From positions 53,430,101 through 53,494,100 of the forward strand of contig CM069872.1 of NCBI GenBank assembly GCA_036172665.1: a stretch of 64,000 bases of DNA, in the 5' to 3' direction. Below, piece by piece: positions 47,880 through 60,045 of this stretch. The notes below the pieces were generated by a model, which was not told where the DNA came from, ran no database searches, and worked only from the letters and a program-made list of their open reading frames with translations. Numbering within the stretch: position 1 is the stretch's first letter; each line of letters starts with the position of its first letter. The DNA comes from Prosopocoilus inquinatus. Taxonomy: Eukaryota; Arthropoda; Insecta; Coleoptera; Lucanidae. The position numbers and the translations under genes were made by a program.

Positions 47880-48945
47880 CTCTTTAATTAGAAACGGATG
47901 GGTATTACCGCGTCCTTCTTCTTCTTCTTCTCCTTGCCGTATAAATACGTCTCTCGGCGCGCCGGTAAATTTAATTTCTCGGGCGGGCCGCCCCGCTCCA
48001 GTCGGATTATGATAAATATTTTAATTAAGCGAAACAGCCGCCGGCCGCCGAACTTTCTAAATTAAGTTACGTTGGCCAAGTTCGGAACGCAATTACGCCC
48101 GAAAAGCGCGACGAAAACGCAGGTACAACGGCGGCGCGCCTCTAATAACATGGAAATGTACGAGACGGTACGTTTCGATCAAACAGATACTGAAGATGGT
48201 GGTGCGTTTTGCAATTTACATTAGCTACAGCAGTTTGTTCGAAATACATGTTGTTAGGATTGAATGCGGACGCTATCGTTTTAAATTAAATTAAATTTGC
48301 CGCCTCCATCCATAAAATAGAATGTTGTGAAAGATTTTTGCACCGTATCTAAATTTTTGAAAATCGAAAACCGGTCGATACGCAACCCAATAACTTCTCT
48401 CCCTGTGATTGGATCAAAATCAAAAACGCGTTCAATTTGAGAACTTCATCCCCCCCCCCCTCCAAGTTTTTCTCGTAGCCTCGCGTTGATTTAATTAGTC
48501 GATTCGTTCGGCGGTTTGTTATGCTAATCGGAATCAAAATGTGCGTGTTGAAATGCCGCCGCGCCTCATTAGCTAAATTGTGTTTTAGTTTTAAATGCGG
48601 CGGCGGCAGATGTTTCCCCCATTTCCGCGCGCGAAACGAGGGGCGGGGTTCATTAGTGTTTATTAACCGCGCAGTATTTTCTCCGTTCACTCTGACCTTG
48701 CTTAATTGGTCGACGTTTCCGGTAACAGCCGAATAATGTACTCTGGGGGGGAATTACTACTACATCAATTTACTACCGACTGTTTTAACTCAACCTACTC
48801 TCCCTCGACCTTGAAGATCTCGGAAGATTGTTTGGTGTTGTGCCTCGCTAGCTACCTGTGTATATAGTTACAAGACTTACAATTAGTGCCGTGACGACCG
48901 ACTTCGACACCGCGAGTTTCTCAGCAGAACGGGTTGGGATGTTGA
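47880..48945. other. Spacer of the foldback element; no gene seen
   Basis: Unique, partly GC-rich sequence. Overlapping frames at 48349-48736 on both strands show no transposase or other domain. Confidence 0.55.
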
Positions 48946-49399
48946 CTTGACGTCACTCAACACAAATTCAAAAGGTTTTGAGTTAGCCGCTATCCGCGAT
49001 TTTTATTTCTTTCTTCAAATTTTCGTCCTTCAAACCGAATTTTACATAATTTTAACACACTTCTATTCAATTAATTACTTAAACATCGGATTCGTCGAAG
49101 GTAAAGTAAATAATTTACTTACTTCTCGCAACGCTTGATTGTTCAAAATGCTAAAAATTCCTGAAATGCTTAATTTGCCGGTTTGACGGCCGCGCGTCCA
49201 AGTTTGTCTGCGAATTAAAAGAAAAATTGAACGTAATTATGAATTGCACGGTAGCGGATATGAAAAAATAATAAAATATGAAGAAACACTAAAACTTAAA
49301 GAAAAGAAAAACGTTCGACTTAAAAAGAGAATCAAGCAGAGCACCTATTAAAAAAATAATTTTTGATTGAAGAATGTATCCGTTAATGTTTTAGGACGC

Positions 49400-49890
49400 A
49401 GAGGTTTATTCTTAGTCTCCAGGAAATATCAAAATGTTGCAAATTGTTTTGCAAATCAGTGGTTTGGTATTATTATCCAAAAAATATCAAAATGTTACAA
49501 ACTGGTTAATGAGAAAGTGCCGGGCAAGACTGGGGTTTCCTTGCGCAAGTGCGAACCAGTCACAATGAAGCAGGTTAAGGTTGTCGAACAAGGATAGGCG
49601 AATGAAAATTTATTGAAAGAACAGAATCAAGAAGAAAATCTATAAAAAAATTATATTTTTGATTGAAGGAAGTAAGCGTTAACGGCTTGAGATGCAGAAG
49701 TTTATCATTAGTGTCCAGGAAATATCAAAATGTTGCAACCCGATTAATAATTGCTCGTTAATTTCGAGAGTGTTTAATAAATAAAGGCAATGGTGGGCTT
49801 GGTAAGAAAATTTATTGGAGAAGGAGAATCAAGCGGGAAAAAAATTAATAAATTTTTGATTGAAGAGAATAGCGTTAATGGTTTGGATGC
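49400..49890 (-). repeat. Family E repeats, reverse orientation (right arm)
   Basis: CCAGGAAATATCAAAATGTTGCAA-type motifs near 49420, 49480 and 49716 are preceded by the reverse complements of the left-arm blocks (for example GATTGAAG.A...GCGTTAA.G). Confidence 0.88.
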
Positions 49891-50144
49891 AGAAGTTTAG
49901 TATCGCGGAAAAAAGTAATACATAAATATAAAAATGTCAATTTAAACAGCGACATACTACGACCGCCTTTTGACATGACATTGCAGTAAGATTGACAAAT
50001 TGAAGCCAGTTTGCTACATAATAAATCATCCCGTGCAAGGCGCCCTTGCAATCAAAAACGATTTGCAACAAAATTTTATAAAAATGTCCTTAAAATTAAA
50101 AGCTCTTCCGAGTTGCCTTTCCTTCGGTTTGATGCGGGAAATTT

Positions 50145-50440
50145 TTCCCGTGGGTAAAATTTCCATCGTAGTGTTACAGTTTCTTTTCCCTTTCGGTTGG
50201 CACACCCTGTCAGTGGAAAATTGATAGCGCGTTTCATTTAATAATGCAAGCCAGCTGCGGTCTTGGGTCGATGAGGCACCAGAACGGCCGGCTGAAATCA
50301 AACGGCCCGTAGGTGGACTGCGTTACTAAACGAAACGCGCTGCGCAATCAATTTTCCACTATACACGTTGCGCCAAAACTGAAGAAGAAAACAAACTGTA
50401 ACAATCCCACCCATACTAAGATGGAAATTTTACTTTGTTG
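50145..50440. repeat. Family D palindrome, right copy in the foldback element
   Basis: GGGTAAAATTTCCATCGTAGTG...GTTACAGTTTCTTTTCCCTTTCGG at one end and CTGAAGAAGAAAACAAACTGTAACAATCCCACCC...ATGGAAATTTTAC at the other. The inner pair is TGGAAAATTGATAGCGCGTTTC / GAAACGCGCTGCGCAATCAATTTTCCA. Confidence 0.9.
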
Positions 50441-50649
50441 CAGAGGTTTATCGTTAGTGTCCAGAAAATATCAAAATGTTGCACACTAGTAAATGAGCAA
50501 TTGCCCGAGCAAGACTGGGGCTTCCTTAACCAATCTCAATGAAGCAGATTAAGGCTGAGGAACAAGGAGAGATGAACGTCTCTTTTCTGTAATCTTTTTT
50601 TTTCTATCGTGGTCCCAAAAAATATTACCAGCACAAAAATTAATGACCT

Positions 50650-51165
50650 AGCATCTGGTTAATTTCATCCCCATGGGAACCCCCACGCCATCTCGATTTT
50701 ATCTCCGCCAAAACTTTTCCAGCTTAACGTCGGAACGAACAAAAGGAGTAGTAGTCATCGCCGCCGTCGTCGTCGTAGGAACTCCAATTCAAAGCGCATA
50801 AAGTCGTCGTTAATGCATCAAGACAGAAGCCGACGTTTCTGCGGTTTTATCGCGAACTCGTCGCCAGACGGCCGTAAAGGGTTTCGTGAGAGCGTAATTC
50901 GCGACCACCGGCTTAATTAAATTCAGCTGGTGCGTCGACGCCGCCGCCGCCGCCGCCGTCGTCGCGATATTAATTAAACGGGAGTTTTACGGCGCGATGG
51001 ACGCGCCAGCCAGATTTATGCGGCGATCGCCGTTAATACCGAATTATCCACTGGGCAGAGATATATGGGCGCGTCGTACGTCATTTTGACACCAGGGCCG
51101 TTAATCAAGGCATCCAATCGCGAATGCGAAACACTCTTGATTTAGTTTCGTTAAGTTTGTTATTG
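50650..51165. other. No gene seen
   Basis: Unique sequence with CGCCGC triplet runs near 50940-50962. Confidence 0.5.
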
Positions 51166-51174
51166 TTATCTGGC

Positions 51175-51435
51175 GACAGCCATTTTGAATGAATTCAGGG
51201 TTCGAACCTCAATTCTCTGTTGAGGATGAAAAATACAAAAAAGTGCATTTTTCTTGGAAAAAAAAATAAATTCGTAGGTTACGGTTGGCAATAGAGCTCG
51301 TAACAGCACGGTGTTCCGCCATTTTAAATGCACCCAGGGTTCGAACCTCATTTCTCAATTGCGGATGAAAAATACAAAAAAGTGCATTTTTCTTGGAAAA
51401 AATAAATAAATTCGTAGGGCATGGTTGACAATAGA
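51175..51435 (+). repeat. Tandem duplication, about 137-bp unit
   Basis: GCCATTTTGAATG...CAGGGTTCGAACCTCA at 51179 recurs as GCCATTTTAAATG...CAGGGTTCGAACCTCA at 51316. AAAAAGTGCATTTTTCTTGG and GACAATAGAGCTCGTAACAGC are shared. GGTTCGAACC matches a pol III B-box, but no A-box lies at the right distance. Confidence 0.9.
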
Positions 51436-52550
51436 GCTCGTAACAGCGCCGCGTTCTTCCTCACCCATTAAAAAAGAGTTGTAGTGAGTGAGAATCAACG
51501 CCATCTAGACGATACCACAATTGTTACGCCGCGCCGCCGTTGTCCACGAAATTATGAACTTTGTATGTACAATGTCGCCTTGGAAACTTCCTAATAATTG
51601 AAATTGCGTCACGGTTGATTCATTCGACGTCGAGTGAGTATCGGCCGGGCTCGTTTAATTTCGCAAATGAATTCCGATTGGTTGATGGTAATCGACGATA
51701 ATGACGTTCGAGGGTAATTTGCTAATTACGTCAGCTTGGCCGCCAACTTTGCACAATCCGGACGTATTAACTCGCTAATTACATCAGACGTTAAGCAGCA
51801 GCGGCAGTAGCAGCGGCAACAGCAGCGGCAACAGCAGCGACATCTATCGTTTGAACTCGCATACATCGAAAAAAAGAAATTCTAGACGGCGGTAGTTCAT
51901 GGACGTTACAATTTTTTTTTTTTTTAAACATTTTGCAGACGTTCCATCACCAATGAATTGAAATTTCTAGACGGCAGTTCATGGATTTTGCGCGTATCAA
52001 GTAACAGCGACGTCTATCGTTTGAGCGTTTCAACTTGCACACGTCAATACGAAAACCCTCGTTTTTAAGTTAAACGCTAAAAGATCTTCGCTAAGTGTTT
52101 TTTGATATGACAGGGGGAAAAAGGAGAAGGAAGTTTCCGAGGACCGGGGAAACCCGAGGATTGTTTTATTTTATTTTTCCTCCCCGCCGCCGCCGCGCCG
52201 GGAGGATTAACAAAAGTATTTAATCATCCCGTCCGGACTCACTTCTGAGCGCGATGGATTTAATCTTTTTAATTTCGTCGCTGCGACGGCGTTAATTTCT
52301 ACCGCCACCCACCCCCTCGCCCCGTTTTCTCTCGTCGCCCCCCGCTTTTTTCCAGTAATCACTTATCTTCCGCGTCACCGGCGACTGCTAATTGCAGGGA
52401 CGGACATTAATTTCGGAAAAGAAACGCGCGTATCTCTAATTCACTAATTTTTAAGAGTGTTTAATTAATTACACCTGACGACGCCGACGGGAGGATGGTG
52501 TACATTAATTAGGAATGCTTGTTTTTGGTGGGGGAGGGGCGGGTGGTCAT
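51436..52550. other. No gene seen; isolated family F pieces
   Basis: TTGAAATTTCTAGACGGCAGTTCATGGA at 51958-51985 and GCGACATCTATCGTTTGA at 51837 and 52008 belong to family F. A (C)AGCAG(CGG) run lies at 51796-51840. Confidence 0.55.
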
Positions 52551-52555
52551 AATCA

Positions 52556-52860
52556 GTTTGCGACATTTTGATATTCCCTGGATACTAACGCAAAACTTCC
52601 GCATATCAGACCGAAAATTTATTTATTTGTTTTTCTACTTAATTTTCGTTTTTTTATCTTTCGCTTCATCGACGAATACCAATTCCAGGGACGGACATGC
52701 TTGATTTGAGGGGGAGGAAGGGGGCGGTTAATCAGATTGCGACATTTTGATATTTCCTGGATAGTCATGCGGTTAATCAGCTTGCGACATTTTGATATTT
52801 CCTGGATACTAAGCGCGGTTAATCAGTTTGCGACATTTTGATATTCCCTGAACATTAACT
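52556..52860 (+). repeat. Family E repeats, three to four units
   Basis: (CA/T)GCGACATTTTGATATT(C/T)CCTGG recurs near 52560, 52738, 52790 and 52828. CCGCATCTCA.ACC is present after two of them. Confidence 0.88.
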
Positions 52861-54640
52861 TAAAACCTCCGCATCTCAAACCAAAAATGTATTTAAAAGA
52901 GAATTTCCACCACGGTTCGCGCTTAGTCTAAAAGAGATGTCTCCTTGATGCTGTCACTCTAAAAGAGACTTCATGGTGCTGTTCATCCAAGAAACACTTC
53001 TCCTTGATGCTGTTAGTCCAAAAAAAAACTACTTTGTTCTGTTGTAAGGCCTGCTCGGTCGTCAAATTTTTATTTGGAGTAATGACACCGTAATAAAGAA
53101 ACGACGCGACGCACGCGGGCCTAAAATAAAATAGCTGATGACGTCGTGAAAGGGGGCAAAAAAGAGAGAGAGAGAGGATGAATTGATCAACACGTGCACA
53201 CGTGTAATATCAGATGGAAAACTCCCTTAACGAAATAGTCACCCCTTAAATCGCGTTTTATTACCTCGCGCCTCAAAATTATGGGCGAGATCGCGCAGCC
53301 AATCGAATAATTTTATGCGGTCGTTGTGTTCGCCGCCGCCGGTTTACGAGAGAGACGATGCATCCCCGACGTGCGATTTCGGCAGCGAATTATCCCTCAC
53401 GCACATAACACCCTCGCCCTGCGGGGGGCCGCCGCCGTCCCGTCCCTTTCCAGCCCCGTTTTATTTACACCCAAATTATGATTTAGGAGCCGCGGGGTGG
53501 CCCCTGCTTCGCTTTTTTATTACGTGTTGTTACGTTACGTCTAACGTTCTAATAAAGCGATGTTTTTTCTGATTTCGCTGCTAGGGGGCGCAAGCAATAA
53601 AACCTGCTGAATCGCAGGAAATCGCACACAAAAAAAAATAAATTATTGCTTGTGCATACATAGCTTTGATTGATTGATCCTATTATAATATATAATAATA
53701 TTTTAATTAACGCTGTTGTATAATTATTATACTGGCAAACTTTTTCTTTTCTGTTTAAAAGAAGAGGGGTGGTGGGTCAGATAATTTGAGTCATTGTGGG
53801 GGGCGCGGTTAAATTTAGATCTCTCCTTCTGCCTGGGCCCGTGAGTTGTTAGATCGAACCCTTTTCAGGTCCTGACACTTTGTTTTGAAGCTATAAATTT
53901 AACGCCGCCGGACGCTGTTAAATCTTCAGCGGCGGCGGCGGGAAAAAAAAATACTCTCACGTCTCCGAGTAGTGAGTCGTCGTGATTAATTCTGTTTCCG
54001 GCGGACGAGTTGCGGAAAAATTATTATTAAAACCACAACCGCCCTCATTTAGGGGGGAACGAGAGGGGGGGAGGCAAACAATAAATAACTTCCGAACTAT
54101 AAATCGAAAGCACGATAAAATCCTCTCTCGTTTCAGGGGGTAATCCCCTGCGCCGCCGCCCCCACCGCCGCAAACAAACCCGTTCCGCCGCGCGAATTAA
54201 ATTTACCGACACCACGAATTTACTCAAAACGAAAAACAAAAACGTTTTCAGTTAATAAAACATTCGACGAATTATTATTAAATGCCGTTTTAACGAAAAT
54301 CCGCGCGCGTTTGCCTTTTCGATTAAACGGTCCCCACCCCCACCCCCGCGAATTATTCGTGCAAAAGCAATTCGTGTTAAAAACATTGTGAAAGCGATTT
54401 GTTTTAAAAAAATGTTTGTCGACGAAGCCTGATGACTAATTTACCGACGCGTCGCGCGAAATCGTCACGAACGCCATCTGTCAACAAAAAAATAAACAAA
54501 AGCGATTTTCAGTTGTCTGTTGTCAAATTGACAACATCGACCGACACATTTCTTACTTTAAGAAAATAAAATGAATTTTTCGTCTGCAAATGATTGAACG
54601 TATTTGTTTTAACTGTTCGTTACTCTGTGATTTATGAACG
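52861..54640. other. No gene seen
   Basis: Starts with three short diverged repeats (AAAAGAGA..TCTCCTTGATGCTGTTA type, 52930-53020). Otherwise unique. Confidence 0.5.
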
Positions 54641-55400
54641 TCGCTTTACCATGGACTTGAAACCTCTAGACGGAAATTCATGGACATTAGAGACACTTTT
54701 CTCCTGAAAAAGTTAGCTTTATAGACGTTCTGTTGCCATGGACTTGAAATCTTTAGACGGCAGTTCATGGACATTATACCTATTTTGAAGAAGGAAATCG
54801 AATAGCGACATCTATCATTTGAGCATGGATGCGTGAACAAAAAGATTCGTCGCTTCACCTCACCATGGACTTGAAATCTCTAGACGACAGTTCATGGACG
54901 TTACACGTATTTTGAAGAAGGAAATCATGCAAATAATTTAAATATAACGCATACGTCAACAAGAACAGTTCTTACTTTTAGGCTAAACGCAAAAAGGTGT
55001 TCCTCGTTTAGTGTTCCGATACGACGTAAGAAAACAAAACCCTTCCGGACTATTTAAGGATGTTACCTCACCATGGACTTAAAATCTATAGACGATAGTT
55101 AATGAACATTACAAGTTTTTTTTTTTTGAGAAAAATTTTTAGACTTGAAATTTCTAGACGGCTGTTCATGAACGTTATAATTATTTTGGAGAAAGCAACA
55201 CAAAAAGTGCTCTTCGTAAAGTGTTCTGACGTGACATAAGAAAGAAAATCATTCCGGGCTATTTATGGACTTTACTTCACCATGGACATGAAATCTGTAG
55301 ACGGTAGTTCATGGACATTAAAAGCTGTTTTTTGGCAAAAGTTGTTTCATAGACGTTCTATCACCATGGACTTGAAATTGCTAGACTGTTCATGGACGTT
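54640..55400 (+). repeat. Family F array (CCATGGACTTGAAATCTCTAG)
   Basis: At least seven units near 54650, 54737, 54864, 55073, 55142, 55280 and 55364, each followed by ACGGCAGTTCATGGACGTTA-like sequence. Spacing varies from about 70 to 210 bp. A further unit is at 56446. Confidence 0.88.
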
Positions 55401-57900
55401 ACAGTTATTTTGGAGAGAAAACAATCAAATTTGAGCTCACATCAATCCTCATTTTATGTATTCTGCTTAAGTTCACGGGTTCGCCACAGTTGTTCGCCCC
55501 CAAACACCCGAGTGTATCTAATCTTGACATCAAAACTTTTTAAAACGATGCAACAGGTCGTACGGATGGCTAATTTAACGCTGACTAATGAGCGAGCGCG
55601 AGGATCCAGGACGACAACTTTGAAACGCAAAAATAGTTTTGGATAGGATAGGTTGACGCTGGATCGTCCTTCGAGGTCGATCTTTATTTTACGCAGTCCG
55701 TTCAAGGTCACTGGTTTGATACTACTGCTCGCACCCCAGAAACTCGAGTGTATCTAGTCTTGACCTTGAAACTACTTCGAATCTCGACCTTCCTCCGCCG
55801 TCGAACAAGACCAGAAAAAGCGATTTAACCCAGGCGTGAAAATAACATCGAGGCGGTCTCAAAACATGACCTTGGACTTCCGCGACCGCCAAAGACGTCT
55901 GATCTTAATCATGAAAATGTTTCATTTTACTTCTGATCTTCCTCCGACCTTGATTTTTGTAAGGCAGAAAGGAATTCATCCCCGGTCTTTCAATTGACCT
56001 TGAAAAACGTCAGACCTAGAGGTTTTTATTGATTTTCAATTTTTAACATGCTTTTATACCATTTCTTGTTATTTCTTTGCTTCTTCAATTTTGTTCACTT
56101 GGGTTGCCCTTACTTGAGTCGAGTTCGGTTGAACTGGGTTGACCTTGAAACGCGTCGGGCGTCATTTTTTACGTTTCTTTGTTTCAATTTTCTAAATTTT
56201 CAATATTTTTTCTTTTATTCCGTCGTGGAGTGGGGTTCAGTTTACTTGTATTGGCATTGACGTCTTGAATTTAGCGCGCCCCTTACATCACGGTTAACCT
56301 CCCAAGTGTACCCGTATGAACTCGGGCTGCGCTGACCTTGAAATGCGTTGGGATTAATTTTTGACGCTGTTTTGTTTCAGTTTTCTAAAATTTTTGATAA
56401 TTTTTTTGTTTAATCTTGGCCCGGGGCTGTTTACAGACATCGCTTCACCATGGACTTGGAATCTCTAGACGGCAGGTCAAGAACGTTTGTTCTTTCTTTT
56501 GAAAAAGGGTATTTGAAAGATGTTCCATCACCATGGATGTTGGTTGTTGTTTGTAGTGTCAATCTGCCTACTTTTTCTTCGTCATTTCTCCCGTGCGAAC
56601 CCACCCCTTCTTCATTGAACACATCTGGCTCTATGGACGATTCTCTTACCAATGAAAATTCGCCTTGGTTTGTTGTTGCAATTTACGTTTTTGTATTGAA
56701 AGGTCGCTTACAGGAAGTTTTGGTGGAGAAGGCGCGTTCGTTCTACTCAACCCCTCCTCTTCGTCTCCCTTGAAACTAATCGGGTGGTTTGTGCTCGCGA
56801 GCGCGCGCGAATTAAGGGCGATTCTTTCGGGCGGAACTCGAGCTGCCGCTCCGCCGGAATGAGCAAGTTCGACGTCTGCAACATCCTGCCGAAAGTTAAT
56901 CCGGTCGAACGAGGATGGAACAAGGAGGAAGCAGTTGGCGGCAGTCGTCGTCGTAGGCGTTATGCATGCAAAGTCGAGCACTTCATTTATGCATGGAAAT
57001 CCAAAGACAATTCTCGGAAATCTCAAAGTGAAAACCCATGCGGAAACTTCGGGCGTCTGCAGCCGGGCGTCTTGATACAAACTTTGCACTCGGATGTGCT
57101 CGCTCCGATTCTCCCGGATTATCTCCGCGTGTTTTAGTGATGCGCTCACAATGCATCCGCGTAATTGTGATGCAACACGGATGAGCTGCTTTCAATCGGG
57201 ATTGTGTTGCGCGCCGCCGCCGCCGCCGACGATGTGGCCTGTCAAGAGCTCAATAACGCAAACTGCAACTGCGAGAGAGCGCGAAACAAAAACCAAAACA
57301 CTTCCGGCTACTACCCCTTCCGCAATAAAAAAAAAAACTTTAAATTCAAGAGGGCTCTCGAAACCAATTAAATCCGGAGGCAGAGAGAGAGAGAGAGAGA
57401 GAGAGCAAAGCGCGTTCCGCTTGGCCAAAACCGATTTGGCGGTAAGCCTTTCAAACGTTTTACTCGTTTACTGCAGACTGAAATTTTCGTAATCGGGAAT
57501 TTCATACTAGTTACTAAGGTGTACATAGCGAAATCGCACTACAAAGGAGTGGGAGGGAGTAAGGGTGGCCGAGGAGAATTCACCAAGAAAAATATATAAA
57601 TTTCCCTTTTCAAAAAAAAAAACCATCCGTGCAGGATGTGACAAATGCATTTGTAAACAAGTTCGGGCCTCAAAGATCGGTGTACCAAAATTGTCAGCGT
57701 CTCGTTATTACCCACATTGAGCGAGCACGTTAATTGTTTTCAGTGAAATATGAATGAAATTGAATGAATTTTTAATGTTTCCTCTTAATCTCCTCCTGGG
57801 GTGGAGGGTGGGTGGGGTTCATTCTCATTCTAGTCGGGTTGACTTTACATCTTTAGCGCGCCCCTTACATCATCACGCTTAACCTCCCCCCCCCCTTCCC
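55401..57900. other. No gene defended
   Basis: Contains one more family F unit (56446-56480), a GA run at 57383-57403, and long overlapping frames on both strands at 56646-57149. The plus text MSKFDVCNILPK at 56859 and the 167-aa minus frame cannot both be real, and neither shows a domain or splice sites. Confidence 0.4.
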
Positions 57901-57960
57901 CAAGTGTACGCCTTCGTAATTCACACACACACGCACTGAAAATAATTTCTTTTGTTTCAG

Positions 57961-58059
57961 CTTTACTTGTGATCGTCGGGGCGGCGTTGTATCCCATAGG
58001 ATGGGATAACCGGGAAGTGAGGGAGTCCTGCGGGAACTCGAGCCACATATACCGACTAG
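57961..58059 (+). CDS. LHFPL tetraspan family gene, exon 3 of 4 visible (transmembrane segment 3 and second loop)
   Basis: The exon opens by completing a split alanine codon and then gives LLVIVGAALYPIGWD, the highly conserved end of membrane segment 3 (ALYP.GW motif of LHFPL proteins). The second extracellular loop follows: NREVRESCGNSSHIYRL. It contains a cysteine (visible residue 118) expected to pair with the one encoded at the start of the next exon, and an NSS N-glycosylation sequon at residue 120. The GW-acidic-x-EVR-x-x-CG layout resembles LHFP/LHFPL6-type members as I remember them. That subtype is inference. The acceptor is TTCTTTTGTTTCAG and the donor is CTAG|GTAGGT. The exit is phase 1, leaving a single G that makes glycine with the GT of exon 4. 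The upstream intron is 15.0 kb and the downstream intron 2.9 kb. Confidence 0.93.
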
Positions 58060-59764
58060 GTAGGTCAGTAGCGCCGCAACTATTCTCCCTCTTCTTTGAT
58101 CATCGATTGATCACTGATCACCACCCTCAATCCGAGGGCGCCGCAAAATTTGCATACGCAGTAGTCTTTTGTTTCCACGACGGCGGCGACGTGCCGTTTG
58201 ATTAGATAAGAGTTGAGCCAGCGCGCTCTTTTAACAACCCTTTATGAAAATGGCGGCGGGTTTACTGAGGAGAGGCAGGCGGCAGTTTCGTAGCGACGTG
58301 ACGGAAGTTTAAAGTAAGGCTTTGTTTTTTTTTTCTTTTTTTTTTCTTTTGGAAGATTCCGCCGCCAGCCCGGCCCTGCTCCTCGCCTCCTCTTTTGAAA
58401 TCAATCGAACGGCGCTGTGCACATTCCTCGGTGCTCCTAATAAACTACCCCTACACCCTACATCGCAGTTGTAAATAAAATATTTGGGGCCTCGCAGGGA
58501 TGCTGCCGCCGATGCTGCTTTGTCTCGCACTCTAATAGCGTCGATTAATTCTGGACGAAGTTGATTTGGGAGAGCGCGGAACGCGTCTTCTAACGATCGC
58601 ACTCCGTCAAGCGACCGGCGGGGGATGGTGAAGGGGAGGACTGAGGGCGAAAGGCGGAAAACGTGTGAGATAAACGTCGATGGGAACGGGCCGGAGGAGG
58701 AAATTAGCTCCGCGGGCACGTACCGAACGAGCGAGCTCTCGGATTACGTGCATATTGCGTGTTTTATTTCGGCAAGGGTTCAGATGAGGTGCGAACTTTG
58801 TGCGCGAGCTTTCGAAACCGATGAAACTTGCAAATTTATGAACGAACGAGAAAGTTTCTCTTTAACCGCCCTCCGGCTCGTCGTAACCGCACGTTTCGTT
58901 CGTTCAGCTAAACCTGAAAACGGCAAAAAGGTAAACTGTTACGGTGCCGAAATCCGTACACTAGGTGCATCGCCGCAAGCACATCTGGGACTTTCCAGAA
59001 AAAAATGCAAATTATTCCTCGCATGTTGCTTTAGAGGGGGTTCTTTAAATAATCCATCGCTTTAAAACTCGAGCTTACTTTTATGACGTAACAGCTTTGG
59101 TAATGTTTGCACAGCTGCGTGTCTGTCGGTGTCCGTTGGCTTAAGAACAAAGACCCACTTTAATGCATTTCGTTGCCGCAGATTATCAATTTAATATCAA
59201 TCGATGTCACGCAATGCGATGCAATCTCGTGTAACGTACGGGCCTCAAAGGAAGCCGCCGCATCTGAAAATGTTTATTCTCATTTCATTTCCTTTTAAAG
59301 CGAATATCTCGGTGTCGACGGCTTTCTTTGACGGCAAAAATCAAAGGAGTTACGGCTGGCTGGACTGCATTCGGTTTTGCACCCGTCATGCGATTTGCGA
59401 TGTACGAAGGAACCGGGTTTTGCGTTGTTAGGCGCAACGATTAATCAAACTCCCTCCCTGTAGGTTTTAGGGCGTAGCCAAGTAATGGCTTTTTATAACC
59501 TGACGCTTGAGCTTTCGAAAGTAAGTGCCGTTCGGGGCTTTTCCAGAACGCAATGGTGCTACGTGGGGTTTACCCCCGGTTTTGGGCGCGCCCTAGTGTA
59601 CAAACTAACCTAATCCTTTAATTTCTGGTCAAAATTAAGCGTCCTTCAATTTTTCTTCGCGTTTAAACAATTTTCACGCCCGTCGCGACTGAGCTGCTAG
59701 CTTTGTGCTGAAATTAATATCCCCAGCACAACATCTGGCGGATGCTCGGGTCGTTAGCAAAGGT

Positions 59765-60045
59765 TATGGTTACTATACAAATAAAATATACACATAAAGC
59801 TAAACCTCAAAAGGGCAAGAGGTGAACGAGATACTGTTTCAGATATAATCTCTAGAGCCGGATCGGAAACATACGTTTCATTTGTTTAACTTATCCCTCA
59901 AAACATCACGTAAAGTAATCGAAGCACTGTTTCATAAATAAAGTCTGGAGCCATACCGCAACCATACGTTTAATTTATATAACTTAACCTCAAAACGGTA
60001 CGAGGCGAACGAAGTACTGTTTCATAAATGAATGATGTAGCCGTA
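59765..60045 (+). repeat. Tandem repeat, about 92-bp unit, three copies
   Basis: ACTGTTTCA(G/T)A.ATAA recurs at 59833, 59924 and 60016. CATACGTTT.ATTT and ACCTCAAAA.GG are in matching positions. Confidence 0.85.

Larger units (their letters stand above)
46394..50648. mobile_element. Foldback-type element, 4.25 kb, with composite inverted arms
   Basis: The outer ends GGTCGTCAATTTTTG... and ...CAAAAATTAATGACC are inverted. Going inward, each arm carries the same blocks in the same order: a TTTTTTGGGACCACGATAGAAAA block, a TTAATCT.CTTCATTGAG block, a family E motif, a family D palindrome, AAACCGAAGGAA.GCAAC, repeated family E motifs, and finally a block around CGGATTCGTCGAAG.TAAAGTAAATAA. The left arm is about 46394-47860 and the right arm about 48950-50648. 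A GC-richer spacer of about 1.1 kb separates them. Long inverted repeats made of internal tandem units around a loop are the hallmark of FB/Galileo-like foldback elements. Transposase is absent and the arms have diverged. Confidence 0.85.
42916..57960 (+). other. LHFPL intron, 15.0 kb, with D, E and F repeat families
   Basis: Bounded by GTTGGC and TTTTGTTTCAG. It contains palindromic family D, family E, the 4.25-kb foldback structure and family F. I see no independent gene in it that I can defend. Confidence 0.85.

Noticed and set aside
51179..51350. tRNA gene or SINE (GGTTCGAACC resembles a B-box)
   Set aside because: No A-box upstream and no cloverleaf. The motif simply recurs with the 137-bp tandem unit.
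56859..57135. Plus-strand protein starting MSKFDVCNILPK
   Set aside because: The first dozen codons look coding-like but the rest degrades to RRRRR and unrelated text. There is no splice site to exit and no homologue that I recognise.
56646..57149. 167-aa minus-strand protein
   Set aside because: No domain, mixed codon usage, overlapping open frames on both strands, and repeat or low-complexity flanks. Probably chance in a stop-poor GC-rich stretch.
58309..59065. Two opposing 136- and 146-aa frames in the third LHFPL intron
   Set aside because: They overlap in opposite senses, include homopolymer-derived KKKEKK text, and have no domain or splice context.
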